Shown here: positions 17,051 through 26,514 of the stretch, piece by piece
Layout: every line of letters begins with the position of its first letter
How positions within the stretch are numbered: position 1 is the first letter of the stretch
Assembly: GCF_000765805.2 (NCBI RefSeq)
Contig: NZ_JRPD02000002.1
Coordinates: 1 to 64,000 of the forward strand
Length of the DNA: 64,000 nucleotides
Reading direction: 5' to 3'
Source: Helicobacter muridarum
Lineage (GTDB): Bacteria > Campylobacterota > Campylobacteria > Campylobacterales > Helicobacteraceae
Position numbers and translations under genes: made by a program
The notes under the pieces: model-generated
Databases searched by the model: none
Told to the model about the DNA's origin: nothing
Seen by the model: the letters and a program-made list of their open reading frames with translations, nothing else

Positions 17051-18253
17051 CTAACAAAGCGGATTAAATGTATCAAAAAGCTTTGGATTGCTACTAAAAT
17101 CTTCTATTGCTTCTTTATATACCTCAATAATTTTATCAATGCTCTTATCAAGAGCATAATTTTGTGCAGACTGCTTATATTTAATCTTCATTTCTTCTAG
17201 CTGATCTTTATTTTCTATCCAATAATCAATCTTGGCACTCAAATCAGATATATCATTAGTGATAAATAAACTTCGAGAATCAAGGGCAAATTGATTTGTA
17301 GCACTAACCTTAGAATCAGCAATAACAGGCACTACCCCAGCAGAAACAGCCTCCAAACAAGCTATAGCCTCGCTTTCAACTTGTGCAGGATGCACATATA
17401 AATTCATATACTTTAGCTTATTAATTAACAAAGAATTCTCTATGAATCCAAATTCTGGACTATTATGTAATAGTCTACTACAAAGCTCTTGTAGATATTC
17501 TTGCCTTGGACCAATACCATGCAAATGAAGTTTGATAATCTCTGAATATTTACTTCGTGCAATAGCTTTAATCAAAATATCCTGCCTTTTCTCCTTAGAG
17601 AATCTACCAACAGAAGCAATATGAAAAAAAGAATCATTAAAGCAATCAGCCTCTAATATTGATTGGCTAACATTAAACTGAAATCCATTGCTTATTACAT
17701 ACTTTTTGCCTCCATAACCCTCTCTTTGTATCTCTGCTTCCATAAGTTTGCTTGGACAATGAATATGATGTATATAGCCATAAAATTGCTTATAAAATCT
17801 TCTAAATATAAAACTATTAAACCAATCAAAATTCATATTCATATTGTAGCTAATATGTTGAGGTTGAAGATGAAAAGCCCCTATATAAGGCACTTTCAGC
17901 CTTCTGCAAATCTTCACTCCCATAATCTCCAATGCAAAGGGTAAATAAAAATGAACAATATCACAACCCTTAATAGCTAACTCTAAGACTTTAGAATCTG
18001 GATAACCAAATATCATATGTTGTTTATGCGAAATCTCTGTAACAAGCGGAATATATCTCTCTTTAACAAAATATAGCTTCTCTCCTTCACTACCTATTAC
18101 TACATCTTTATCCTGTTCCATATCTGATGGTTTGGTAGCTACTATACGAAGATCATGACCCCTGCGTATTAACTCACGAGCAAAACGAAATGCAGTCATA
18201 GAAGTCCCGTTGCTTCTATCATTATAACTATCTACAACAATGGCTATTATCAT
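17051..18253 (-). CDS. cgt: Cholesterol alpha-glucosyltransferase homologue (GT4)
   Basis: The 400-aa GT-B glycosyltransferase is strongly alike to H. pylori HP0421 (also called CapJ or Cgt) from end to end. Shared blocks include VVDSYNDRSNGTSMTAFRF, KERYIPLVTEISHKQHM, PYIGAFHLQPQHISYNM, YIHHIHCPSK and VESEAIACLEA. The last block holds the E-x7-E of family GT4. The H. pylori enzyme moves glucose from UDP-glucose to host-derived cholesterol at the inner membrane, giving glycolipids that alter shape, antibiotic resistance and immune recognition. Its ATG overlaps the hotdog gene by ATGA, so the two are coupled, as HP0420-HP0421 are adjacent in H. pylori. Sterol specificity is inferred by homology. 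Confidence 0.87.
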   Translation of the reverse strand: MIIAIVVDSYNDRSNGTSMTAFRFARELIRRGHDLRIVATKPSDMEQDKDVVIGSEGEKLYFVKERYIPLVTEISHKQHMIFGYPDSKVLELAIKGCDIVHFYLPFALEIMGVKICRRLKVPYIGAFHLQPQHISYNMNMNFDWFNSFIFRRFYKQFYGYIHHIHCPSKLMEAEIQREGYGGKKYVISNGFQFNVSQSILEADCFNDSFFHIASVGRFSKEKRQDILIKAIARSKYSEIIKLHLHGIGPRQEYLQELCSRLLHNSPEFGFIENSLLINKLKYMNLYVHPAQVESEAIACLEAVSAGVVPVIADSKVSATNQFALDSRSLFITNDISDLSAKIDYWIENKDQLEEMKIKYKQSAQNYALDKSIDKIIEVYKEAIEDFSSNPKLFDTFNPLC

Positions 18254-18696
18254 CTATCAAGTTTTAATTTAAATATTTTCTTGTCAAACACTGCGACAAA
18301 GAATATGCCATAAAAAATTTTAATATCCAGCAAAAATCCCTCCACCTTTACCTCGCATTTCTTGGTGTCATCTTGCAGGGCTTCAGCTTGAAAAACAACT
18401 TCATGTCCAAGTTCTATTGGAGCTAAAAACTTTATATCTGCTCCAATTATTAGGCTATTTTTTTTATTAAGAGCAGTTAGGGCAGCATGAGCAGCTGCAC
18501 TAAACACAAATCCGCTATGAATAAGCCTAGAATCAACGCACATTTCTGAAGTAGGAGTAAAGACCACTTTAGATAAATTTCTTGCTAGTCCAACAAGCTC
18601 GCCTGAAAGCTTAAAATTCAAATCTCTAGCAATGCTCCTATCTTCCAAGTGATTTGTAAGTTGCGTCTCTTGCGAAATACTTTCATCTGTATCCAC
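18250..18696 (-). CDS. Hotdog-fold thioesterase-like protein (HP0420-like)
   Basis: The 148-aa protein shows the hotdog pattern of PaaI/4HBT thioesterases: a central helix VFSAAAHAALTALN and the following strands IIGADIKFLAPIELGHEVVFQAEA. It opens with GTG at 18696, supported by GGGAGG only 4 bases upstream. The first about 25 residues are polar and may be disordered. The coupled gene is the cholesterol glucosyltransferase. A role in acyl supply for acylated cholesteryl glucoside is possible, but this is inference. Confidence 0.75.
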   Translation of the reverse strand: MDTDESISQETQLTNHLEDRSIARDLNFKLSGELVGLARNLSKVVFTPTSEMCVDSRLIHSGFVFSAAAHAALTALNKKNSLIIGADIKFLAPIELGHEVVFQAEALQDDTKKCEVKVEGFLLDIKIFYGIFFVAVFDKKIFKLKLDR

Positions 18697-18806
18697 AAAT
18701 CCTCCCTTTTAAGCTAGAATATTTGATAGTGCAAATGCCAATTAGAGTCTAGCACAAAAAATAATATCATATCCATAATAACTATATGTTTTTTAAGGAA
18801 ATTTTA

Positions 18807-19430
18807 ATGTATTGTTTAACTGCATTGAATAAAGATTTTACATTTCCTATCGCTAAAGCTATATACGAAGTAAAACAATCAAAGTTTATTGCCTATCTTT
18901 ATGTATTTTCAGAAACAATAAACCATACAGCAGAAACAAAAGATTGTATTATCTCTAACCTACGAACAGAACACAAAAAAGCTAACCATTTTGTGTTTGC
19001 ATCTCGCATAATCAATGCAAACACACAAATAGTAGAATCTAGCTCTGATGATAAAGAACCAAAGGGAAGCGCAGGAACTCCTATGTTAGTAGTTTTACGT
19101 GGAGAAGAAATAATTGATGTTTTATGTATATGCGTACGTTATTTTGGCGGCATAAAGCTTGGTGTTGGAGGGCTTGTACGTGCATATACGCAAGCTTGTT
19201 TAGATGTCATAGCAAAAGCTAGAAACGAATCTCTATTAGAATTATATGTTCCTAAACAAACAATTACTATTACAAACTCTATTACACAATGTGATTATAT
19301 TGGATACTTAATCAGAATCAACAATCTAGAAATCTTACATAAGGAGTTTTTAGGAGATACATTTGAATTTACCCTACATGGAAAAGCACCAGATATAGAT
19401 AAGCTTCTAGCTACTATTAAAGCTAGGTAA
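18807..19430 (+). CDS. yigZ: YigZ/IMPACT family protein
   Basis: The protein has 207 aa from ATG 18807, chosen because AAGGA lies 7 bases before it; an upstream in-frame ATG at 18786 lacks such a site. The IMPACT motifs are clear: KKANHFVFASRI, then SSDDKEPKGSAGTPML and VRYFGGIKLGVGGLVRAYTQ. A C-terminal ferredoxin-like domain (about 140-207) follows. Members bind ribosomes or nucleic acid in eukaryotes; the bacterial role is unsettled. It is monocistronic and cytosolic. Confidence 0.9.
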   Translation: MYCLTALNKDFTFPIAKAIYEVKQSKFIAYLYVFSETINHTAETKDCIISNLRTEHKKANHFVFASRIINANTQIVESSSDDKEPKGSAGTPMLVVLRGEEIIDVLCICVRYFGGIKLGVGGLVRAYTQACLDVIAKARNESLLELYVPKQTITITNSITQCDYIGYLIRINNLEILHKEFLGDTFEFTLHGKAPDIDKLLATIKAR

Positions 19431-19629
19431 AAGAGCAAAATACTAAAATTACAGAATCTATAGATTAAGCCAAAGCACAACTTGTAGCAGATGACTTTAA
19501 AATTATCCAAAAATATCAAAAAATAATATAGAATAAAAGACTGTGAAAATTCACACATGCTAGTCCTTATTTGGTTGCCTTACCGCTTTTATAAATCAAA
19601 TGGATATTTGTTAGGTAGGGTTAAGGAGC

Positions 19630-19677
19630 ATGGCGGCAAAACCAAAATTAAAAATATCAAGGAGAATTTATGGTTAG
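19630..19677 (+). other. Possible 15-codon leader ORF overlapping the rpsB start
   Basis: The frame from ATG 19630 reads a basic peptide [15 protein letters not shown] and stops inside the first codons of rpsB. The AAGGAG sequence before it is only 1-2 bases away, too close for good initiation. It may merely be the rpsB leader, whose own site is AAGGAG at 19659-19664. Confidence 0.15.
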
Positions 19678-20497
19678 TATGAAAGACCTATTAGAATGCG
19701 GTGTGCATTTTGGACATCAAACAAGAAGATGGAATCCAAAGATGAAGAAATTTATCTTTGGCGTTAGAAAGAATATTCATATTATTGACTTGCAAAAAAC
19801 ATTGCGTTATTTCCGCTACACATATAGTGTAGTTAGGGACGCGGCAAGCGAGGGAAAAGTTATAATGTTTGTTGGAACAAAGAAACAAGCAAGCGACACA
19901 CTTAAAGAATTTGCAGAAAAAATAGATGTGCCATATGTGAACTATCGTTGGCTAGGAGGAATGCTTACAAACTTTAGCACCATTAAAAAATCTGTGCGCA
20001 AACTAGAAATAATAGAAGAGATGGAAACTAGCGGACAAATGGAGTTATTAACAAAAAAAGAAAAACTAATGCTACTTAGAAAAAAAGAAAAACTAAACAA
20101 ATATTTAGGCGGCATAAGACATCTAAAAAAAGCTCCAGATATGATATTTGTAATAGACACCCTTAAAGAAAAGATAGCAGTAGGTGAGGCTAGGAGGCTA
20201 GGGATTCCAGTTGTAGCACCACTTGATACTAATTGCGACCCAGACCTAATTGACTATCCAATACCAGGCAATGATGATGCGATTCGATCTATACAGCTTT
20301 TCTGTAAAGAAATTAGCGATGCCATTATAGAAGGCAGACAAATGAATGGAATCGAAAATGAAAATAATGCAGAGGAGCAAAGCGAACTTGGAGATCAAAA
20401 AGAACTTATACAAGAAGAAAAACAAGAGATTTTTGAAGAGTTAAAAAAAGAAATGCTAGCAGATGATAAAAATACAGAATCTACACAAGAAATATAA
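19670..20497 (+). CDS. rpsB: 30S ribosomal protein S2
   Basis: The 275-aa protein matches S2 throughout: [45 protein letters not shown] and PDMIFVIDT. The last about 45 residues form an acidic Glu/Lys-rich tail beyond the conserved core, longer than I recall for H. pylori S2. AGGAG lies 6 bases before ATG. It is followed after 15 bases by tsf in the usual rpsB-tsf operon. Confidence 0.97.
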   Translation: MVSMKDLLECGVHFGHQTRRWNPKMKKFIFGVRKNIHIIDLQKTLRYFRYTYSVVRDAASEGKVIMFVGTKKQASDTLKEFAEKIDVPYVNYRWLGGMLTNFSTIKKSVRKLEIIEEMETSGQMELLTKKEKLMLLRKKEKLNKYLGGIRHLKKAPDMIFVIDTLKEKIAVGEARRLGIPVVAPLDTNCDPDLIDYPIPGNDDAIRSIQLFCKEISDAIIEGRQMNGIENENNAEEQSELGDQKELIQEEKQEIFEELKKEMLADDKNTESTQEI

Positions 20498-20512
20498 GTA
20501 AAGGAATAAAAT

Positions 20513-21691
20513 ATGAGAGATTCAACTAAAGAAGCAATAGATAATGCAAAAAAGGCAGCAAGTATGCTAGGGGAACAATTAAAAGAAGAGGCAAAAGATT
20601 TAGCAAAGGAAGTTGGTGCAAAAACTCAAGAAATCTCTGCTAAGCTTGTAAAGCAGCTAAGGGATAAAACTGATGCCGGCATTATGGAATGCAAAAATGC
20701 ACTTAAGGAATGTGCGGGCAACATTGAAGAAGCAATTGAATATTTACGCAAAAAAGGCTTAAGCAAAGCTGCAAAAAAAGCTGATAGAATAGCAGCAGAA
20801 GGTGTAATAGCATTACAGTTATCTAAGGATAATGAGAAAGCTACTTTGGTAGAAGTAAACTCTGAAACAGATTTTGTAGCAAAAAATGAAGCATTCCAAG
20901 AACTAGTAGAAAACATACTTGAGCTATCATTTAAACGAGTTTTGAATGATACAGACAGTCTAATGCAGCTAACCATTCAAAATCAAACATTTGAAGAATA
21001 TTTAAAGCAAAAGATTGCAATTATTGGTGAAAACATTGTCGTTAGACGAGCTAATACCATAGTATGTAAGCCAAATCAAATAGTTGGTGGGTATTTGCAC
21101 CATAATAAAAAAATTGGCTCTATTGTGCTTATTGAATGTGATGATTCTAAAAATTTAGAAAAGCTTAAAGATTTAGTAAAATCCCTTAGTATGCAAGTAG
21201 CTTCAATGAAGCCTAAGGTAGTAAGCTACAAAGATATTAATATCGATTTTGTAACAAAAGAAAAAGTAGCAATCATAGCAGAGTTAGACAAGGAGAATGA
21301 AGAATTAAAAAGACTTGGAAAACCACTAAATCGTATTCCCGAATATGTAAGTCAATTAGAACTAAGCGAAAGCGTAATAGAAAAAAAGAAAGATGAGCTC
21401 TTAGGGCAACTTAAAAAAGACGGTAAGCCTGAAGCTGTATGGGATAAGATATTATCTGGTCAAATTGATAGATTTATAATGGATAATACTATTCTAGACC
21501 AGAGGCTAACTCTCCTAGCGCAACCATATGCGTTTGATGATAAAAAAACAGTGGAGCAAATAATATCCCAAAAAAGCAAAGAAATAGGCGATAGCATAAG
21601 GGTTGTAAAGTTTATAAGTTTTGAGCTTGGTGAAGGTATTGAAAAAAAAGTTGATAATTTTGCTGCAGAAGTTGCCGCGCAGATGAAGTAA
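20513..21691 (+). CDS. tsf: Elongation factor Ts with an N-terminal extension
   Basis: The 392-aa nucleotide exchange factor for EF-Tu has its conserved body beginning near residue 41 (ISAKLVKQLRDKTDAGIMEC, KKGLSKAAKKADRIAAEG) and the TDFVAKNE motif intact. The usual protein begins 2-4 residues before ISAKLVK. Here about 37 extra residues form a Lys/Glu/Ala-rich amphipathic helix (KEAIDNAKKAASMLGEQLKE). AAGGA lies 7 bases before this upstream ATG and no start codon exists at the usual place, so the extension is very probably translated. Its role is unknown. Confidence 0.93.
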   Translation: MRDSTKEAIDNAKKAASMLGEQLKEEAKDLAKEVGAKTQEISAKLVKQLRDKTDAGIMECKNALKECAGNIEEAIEYLRKKGLSKAAKKADRIAAEGVIALQLSKDNEKATLVEVNSETDFVAKNEAFQELVENILELSFKRVLNDTDSLMQLTIQNQTFEEYLKQKIAIIGENIVVRRANTIVCKPNQIVGGYLHHNKKIGSIVLIECDDSKNLEKLKDLVKSLSMQVASMKPKVVSYKDINIDFVTKEKVAIIAELDKENEELKRLGKPLNRIPEYVSQLELSESVIEKKKDELLGQLKKDGKPEAVWDKILSGQIDRFIMDNTILDQRLTLLAQPYAFDDKKTVEQIISQKSKEIGDSIRVVKFISFELGEGIEKKVDNFAAEVAAQMK

Positions 21692-21843
21692 ATTATAAGA
21701 TTTGTTTGTTGCTTTTTGGTTTCATACTAATTTAGGCAAAAGGCATATAAATAAGAACCATATAGGGTAGAGTTTAAATATTAAATACTAAATATTAAAA
21801 TATACAAACTCAATCTCTTAGCCCATTCTTAAGGAGCAATATA

Positions 21844-22173
21844 ATGCTAGTGCTTTTGCAAACAACAAACAATAACAAAGAAGAACTTTTAAACATTTCT
21901 AATATGCTTTTGGAGAAAAGACTCATTGCTTGCGCGCAAATACATAAGGTTAAGAGCGCGTATATTTGGCTTGATGAAATAATAAAAGAGAAAGAATTTC
22001 TGCTTAATTGCAAAACAGATTCAAAAAATCTCAAAAAAATTTATAAAATCATACGAAAAAAGCATAGTTATAATATTCCAGAATTCATTACCATAAAGCT
22101 AAAAAACGTAAGTAAACCATATAAAAAATGGTTATTACAGTCTTGTAAAAATAAATATGCCCAACGATTTTAA
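21844..22173 (+). CDS. cutA: CutA1 divalent-cation tolerance family protein
   Basis: The 109-aa protein matches the small trimeric CutA1 family: N-terminal strand MLVLLQTT, then LLEKRLIACAQI, YIWLDEIIKEKEFLLNCKT and the C-terminal PEFITIKLKNVSKPYKKWL. CutA1 is linked to copper and other divalent metals, though its mechanism is not settled. AAGGAG lies 7 bases before ATG. It stands alone after tsf. The tail after KWL is short and basic. Confidence 0.87.
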   Translation: MLVLLQTTNNNKEELLNISNMLLEKRLIACAQIHKVKSAYIWLDEIIKEKEFLLNCKTDSKNLKKIYKIIRKKHSYNIPEFITIKLKNVSKPYKKWLLQSCKNKYAQRF

Positions 22174-22342
22174 TAAGTATTGTATTGCTTATGTAAAAAT
22201 TTATGGAATTATTTTAACATAATTAAGAAATTATCAATTAATTTTGAAATATTTATAGGTTATAATTAAAAAATCATTTCTCTTAATCTTAATTATTTTA
22301 TTATATAAGAGTTATAAAATTTATATATCTAGGTTTAATAAC

Positions 22343-22356
22343 ATTATTGCAATAAT
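22343..22356. promoter_or_regulatory. 14-bp perfect palindrome upstream of the small HTH gene
   Basis: The sequence ATTATTGCAATAAT is self-complementary and lies 30 bases before the HTH gene start. An operator for that protein or another dimeric regulator is possible. The region is AT-rich, so chance is not excluded. Confidence 0.3.
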
Positions 22357-22386
22357 TAATAATATATTATCATCAAGGGGCACGTA

Positions 22387-22647
22387 ATGACGATTGAAGA
22401 TTTTGAAAGTCAGCTAAAGATTTTAAAACTAAAAAAGAAAGAATTTGCTAGCATGGTAAATGCTAGCTACACTGGCGTAGTAGGTTGGAATACAAGAGGA
22501 GTTACACCAGAGTGGGTAGATAGTTGGCTATTTAATTACGCCAAGGCAAAGAAATATGACGAAATTAGGAGAATTATAGAAGATAAGCTTGAAGCTGATG
22601 ATAGAGAAGCAGACGTAGCTCAAATCTATGGCGGTATAAATATCTAA
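22387..22647 (+). CDS. Small helix-turn-helix-like protein
   Basis: The 86-aa protein has a predicted HTH of phage-repressor type: LKKKEFASMVNASYTGVVGWNTRG with VTPEWVDSWLFNY after it. The pattern of helix, AxMVNxSY turn and GVVGW recognition helix resembles small DNA-binding proteins common in Campylobacterota. AAGGGG lies 6 bases before ATG. It has an acidic C-terminal tail. The gene is isolated between long non-coding AT-rich stretches. The 14-bp palindrome upstream may be its operator. DNA binding is inferred. Confidence 0.6.
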   Translation: MTIEDFESQLKILKLKKKEFASMVNASYTGVVGWNTRGVTPEWVDSWLFNYAKAKKYDEIRRIIEDKLEADDREADVAQIYGGINI

Positions 22648-23013
22648 CAATGTTCTAAAGTAAAAATAGAATGAACTTATAGTCTATTAAAATGTTAATG
22701 TTTAGATTTTTGTATTCTCTTGTTAAAAATTATTCCTTGCTTAAAATGCTATAAAACTACAAGCAATTAATAAAACTGTAGTAATGAAAATTAAGTAGAT
22801 TTATCATTGCTGTATGGATAAAATCAAAATATCAGAGATTAATCAGATTAGCATAGATTTAAGATTTTAACTTATGCAATAATCTTGTAACAATTAAAAA
22901 TAATTTGGCTTATGAACATCATAATTGTTACTTAAGTGAATTACATAAATATCGATATCTTATTAGATTAAAATCTTAAACATTGCTAAAGTATTATACT
23001 AAAGCGGTAAGTC
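22648..23013. other. Convergent gene-free region
   Basis: These 366 bases between the HTH gene and the AEC carrier contain no coding frame I can support. I see no hairpin with a T-tract, tRNA-like fold or clear promoter. Confidence 0.5.
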
Positions 23014-23925
23014 CTACATGATATTCATAAAGTATATCCATATAGGAATAGTTGCAAAGCTTACAAAAAGTCCAAATGTAACACTATTTAATGCCAAACG
23101 AACATTTAGCTTTGCCTTTATAGAAAGTGCTACTCCGCTAATAAGCGGTGGCATTGCAACTTCTAGCAAGATCATACGCCATTGATTGCTAAATGCACCT
23201 TCCATAACATATATATATAAAAATAAAATTAGTGGAGCAAGAATCATTTTTCCGCTTAAAAGCAAAGCAGTTAGCTTCCAATCCAGTATACCTTTCAAAT
23301 CAAGTTGTACGCCAATAGCAAATAATGCCACAGGTGTAGCAGTTTGAGCTAAACTCTGCAATGGAACAAATAATTCAGTTGGAATCTTAAATGGAATGAG
23401 ACGAAAGGCAAAACCACAAATAAGAGACAAAAACAAAGGACTTTTACAAAGTCTAACAATAACAGCATGAAAAGAAAACTTGCCTTTGCCTCCTAAACTT
23501 AATATAATTGGAGCAAGAAAAGCAAATGGAATGCCTGTTACAAATTGATCATAGATTACTACCTGATTTGCATAATCGCTACCTAATGCCCCCTTAATAA
23601 TTGGCAACCCCAAATATAAGGTATTGCCTAACATACCCATAAGACAAAGGACGATAATATTATCCTTGTTTATGCCAAAAATTCGCCCTATTATTAATAA
23701 AAAACAAGCAGAAACAATATTGCATAATAGTGCAATTAAACACATGAACAAAAAAGATAAGTTAATTTCAGCATGATATGTCCCATTGAAGACTTGAGCA
23801 GGCAAGGCAAAATTTAGCAAAAACCCAAGCAAAATACCACTTTGTTTATTGCCTACCAAACGCAAAACTTTTGCCACATAACCAATTAAAATAAAGACAA
23901 ATATGCTATACATTGCTAATATCAT
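23014..23925 (-). CDS. AEC family transporter (auxin efflux carrier-like)
   Basis: The 303-aa inner membrane protein has about ten hydrophobic segments in two halves. The AEC signature is visible in GILLGFLLNFALPAQVFNG and in LGNTLYLGLPI of the first half, and ATPVALFAIGVQLDLKG and LEVAMPPLISGVALS of the second. Bacterial relatives export malate, malonate or amino acids; the substrate cannot be set. AAGGG lies 6-8 bases before ATG. It is monocistronic. Confidence 0.87.
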   Translation of the reverse strand: MILAMYSIFVFILIGYVAKVLRLVGNKQSGILLGFLLNFALPAQVFNGTYHAEINLSFLFMCLIALLCNIVSACFLLIIGRIFGINKDNIIVLCLMGMLGNTLYLGLPIIKGALGSDYANQVVIYDQFVTGIPFAFLAPIILSLGGKGKFSFHAVIVRLCKSPLFLSLICGFAFRLIPFKIPTELFVPLQSLAQTATPVALFAIGVQLDLKGILDWKLTALLLSGKMILAPLILFLYIYVMEGAFSNQWRMILLEVAMPPLISGVALSIKAKLNVRLALNSVTFGLFVSFATIPIWIYFMNIM

Positions 23926-24198
23926 AGCTAGCCCTTATGCTTAAAATAATAAATTATAGCAGCAATATAAAATGTAGCTAGCCTAAATAATCTATACAAA
24001 TTCATATACTACATTACATAAGCCAAACAATGATGATAAACCTAGCATATAAGCCATAATTTTATCTCAATTATATTTGCTATAAATGCTTAATAAACGA
24101 TTTGTGTATAGAGTTTGATAATGTTTTGAAATTTAATATAATGGAAGATTAAAACGAAATTTGCAAATAACTTCTTAAAATCTGCATAATATAGATAT

Positions 24199-25302
24199 TT
24201 ATTGCATAAATGGCAATATTGGTAATTCTATTGGTTCTAAGCTTCCACGTAATGTCCCAAAGAATAAAATAATCTTTTTTATATCCTTGGCTGATAAATT
24301 AATTCCAACTTGGATATATCCCATTTCCTTTATTGCATCATCTATCTTATTGAATGCGCCATTATGAAAATATGGTTGTAAAACTGTTATGTTGCGTAAG
24401 GTGGGAACTTTTAGCATATTATTAGAATCTGATTCCAATCCTCCTAATTTCTTAAACTTATATTCTTGCATAATCTCAAATGGCTGCATGCTTCCACCTA
24501 AGTTAATTCCATTATGACAAGCTACACAACCATTATCAATAAAGATTCCAAGTCCTTCAGACTCATCTACGCTTAAAGCCCTTATATTTCCAGATAAGAA
24601 ATCATCATATCTACTAAAGGTATTAAGTGTCATTATAAAACTAGCTACACTATCAGCAATAATTTCTGGAGTAATCTTTACTTTTACACCATATGCACGC
24701 ATAAAATAAGACATATATTCTTCTGACTTTGTAATGTCATCAATAATTCTAGTTATATTGCTATTCATTTCATTCGGTGCACCAATAGCTCTTAAAACTG
24801 CCCTTGACACGATATTGTTTGATGCTAGATTAGTTGTATTCTTATCTGCTCTATCAGTTTTGTTAATATACCCTTGATAATAAAGAGAATCATTAAACAT
24901 TACATTAAAGATACTAGGCGTTGCTAGATGATTGGCAACATTATCTAGCTTTCTGGCGTTTATGCCATTTAAAGATATATTATGACAAGAATTACAAGAA
25001 TGCTGTTTATCTCCACTCAAGCGCGGATCGAAATATAAAATCTTGCCTAATTCTATTTGCTCCTTTGTCATTTTTGATATAGAAAGCATTGACTTTTGCA
25101 TAGATAAAAGCTTAGAATCACTGGGCAATGGTTGTAAACCGCTAGCATTTGCCCTATCCATAACTTCTTTTACACGTAAGGCTACATCAGTAAACCCAGA
25201 TAAAACATAGAAAAATATAATACACACAACTGTTACAACAACAGTGCATAAAATACTAACACTATATCTATTTAGAATATAAAGCTTGATTTTATTACTC
25301 AA
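24199..25302 (-). CDS. Diheme cytochrome c peroxidase family protein
   Basis: The 367-aa protein has an uncleaved-looking N-terminal membrane anchor (about 14-37). Two c-type haem sites follow: CNSCH (Cys103, Cys106, His107) and CVACH (Cys259, Cys262, His263). The motifs KVPTLRNI and PYFHNGAF and the Met just before KVPTL are typical of bacterial CCP, which reduces periplasmic hydrogen peroxide with electrons from cytochrome c. Its ATG overlaps the carA stop by ATGA, an unrelated but coupled gene. The membrane anchor differs from soluble CCPs. Confidence 0.9.
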   Translation of the reverse strand: MSNKIKLYILNRYSVSILCTVVVTVVCIIFFYVLSGFTDVALRVKEVMDRANASGLQPLPSDSKLLSMQKSMLSISKMTKEQIELGKILYFDPRLSGDKQHSCNSCHNISLNGINARKLDNVANHLATPSIFNVMFNDSLYYQGYINKTDRADKNTTNLASNNIVSRAVLRAIGAPNEMNSNITRIIDDITKSEEYMSYFMRAYGVKVKITPEIIADSVASFIMTLNTFSRYDDFLSGNIRALSVDESEGLGIFIDNGCVACHNGINLGGSMQPFEIMQEYKFKKLGGLESDSNNMLKVPTLRNITVLQPYFHNGAFNKIDDAIKEMGYIQVGINLSAKDIKKIILFFGTLRGSLEPIELPILPFMQ

Positions 25303-26513
25303 GATAATCCTTTAGAATCACTTAAGTCAAGAGTAAAATCTACAATCTTGGCAAAATCAAGAAAAATATTCCTAGCTTCTCTTGGACCAGGGCTTGATTC
25401 TGGATGATACTGTAGAGAGAAAATTGGATAATTCTTATATCGAACACCTTCGATTGTATTATCAAATAGGTTTCTATGTGTAATAATTGCTACCTCGGAT
25501 ATAGATTCTGGGACGTTATAATTATGGTTTTGAGCAGTAATTTCTAGGACATTTGTTTGCATATTTTTTACAGGATGATTACCACCATGCTGTCCAAATT
25601 TTAACTTATAAGTAGGATAGCCAAAGGCATTGCTTAATAACTGATGTCCTAGACAAATTCCAAATATAGGAATCTTGGCTTCAATTAGAATCTTTATTTT
25701 TTCAATCTCATTTTGCAAGAATTGCGGATTGCCTGGACCATTGCTAAGAAATATACCACCAATTTCTTTTGAGATATATCTTCTAACTAAATCATTAGGA
25801 TCAAAATCATGCGGAATAACCTCAACAAATAACCCGACTTCGCTTAGCTCATTCAAAATATTACGTTTGATTCCAAAGTCAATAGCAACAATTTTTTTGC
25901 GTCTTTGGCTATCTTGATTGCCATTTGTCATATTAGAATCAAAATCATCTGCTAAAGCATAATCAAATGTATCAAAGTTAAATACACATTCTTTATGTAT
26001 ATATGTATGCTTAGTGCTCACCTCTTGCAATAAAGCCATCTGATTAATATTTTTCTCACTTTTGAGAATTTTTCTTAGAGATTCTTTATTGCTTATGTTA
26101 TATGAAACTATCATCATCATTGAGCCATTATCTCGTAGCATTTTTACTATACTTCGAGTGTCTATGTTGCAGATTCCAACTAGATTATACTGCTGACAAA
26201 AGGACAATAGATTTTGTTTAGCACGAAAATTAGATTTAATAATATTAATATTTCTAACAATAATACCCCTTGCAAATGTCTGTCTTGATTCCATATCTTG
26301 TTCATTACAACCTACAATACCAATCTCTGGCATACAAAAAACAATAAACTGTCCCGCATAACTTGGGTCTGTAATAATTTCTTGATAGCCGGTTAAAGAT
26401 GTGTTAAAAATAGCCTCACCTACGACATAATCATTTGTAAGATTTTTTGCACCAAAGCCACTTGCCTTAATCAACACATCATTCTCAAAATATACAAAAA
26501 TATCTTTCAACAT
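25299..26513 (-). CDS. carA: Carbamoyl-phosphate synthase small subunit
   Basis: The 404-aa protein has the CarA N-terminal domain (EAIFNTSLTGYQEIITDPSY) and a class I glutaminase domain. The nucleophile is Cys287 in FGICLGHQ, followed by FGQHGGNHPV and the His of QYHPESSPGP. It supplies ammonia to CarB for arginine and pyrimidine synthesis; carB is not in the window. A poorly conserved insert at about 168-205 (rich in Asp, Asn and Gln) makes it longer than the usual about 375 aa. ATG follows the DUF507 stop after one base, and the gene overlaps the peroxidase downstream. Confidence 0.94.
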   Translation of the reverse strand: MLKDIFVYFENDVLIKASGFGAKNLTNDYVVGEAIFNTSLTGYQEIITDPSYAGQFIVFCMPEIGIVGCNEQDMESRQTFARGIIVRNINIIKSNFRAKQNLLSFCQQYNLVGICNIDTRSIVKMLRDNGSMMMIVSYNISNKESLRKILKSEKNINQMALLQEVSTKHTYIHKECVFNFDTFDYALADDFDSNMTNGNQDSQRRKKIVAIDFGIKRNILNELSEVGLFVEVIPHDFDPNDLVRRYISKEIGGIFLSNGPGNPQFLQNEIEKIKILIEAKIPIFGICLGHQLLSNAFGYPTYKLKFGQHGGNHPVKNMQTNVLEITAQNHNYNVPESISEVAIITHRNLFDNTIEGVRYKNYPIFSLQYHPESSPGPREARNIFLDFAKIVDFTLDLSDSKGLS

Positions 26514-26514
26514 G

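Noticed and set aside
19630-19677. A translated leader peptide controlling rpsB
   Set aside because: The putative site AAGGAG is only one or two bases from the ATG, and no attenuation hairpins were seen; kept only as a low-confidence entry.
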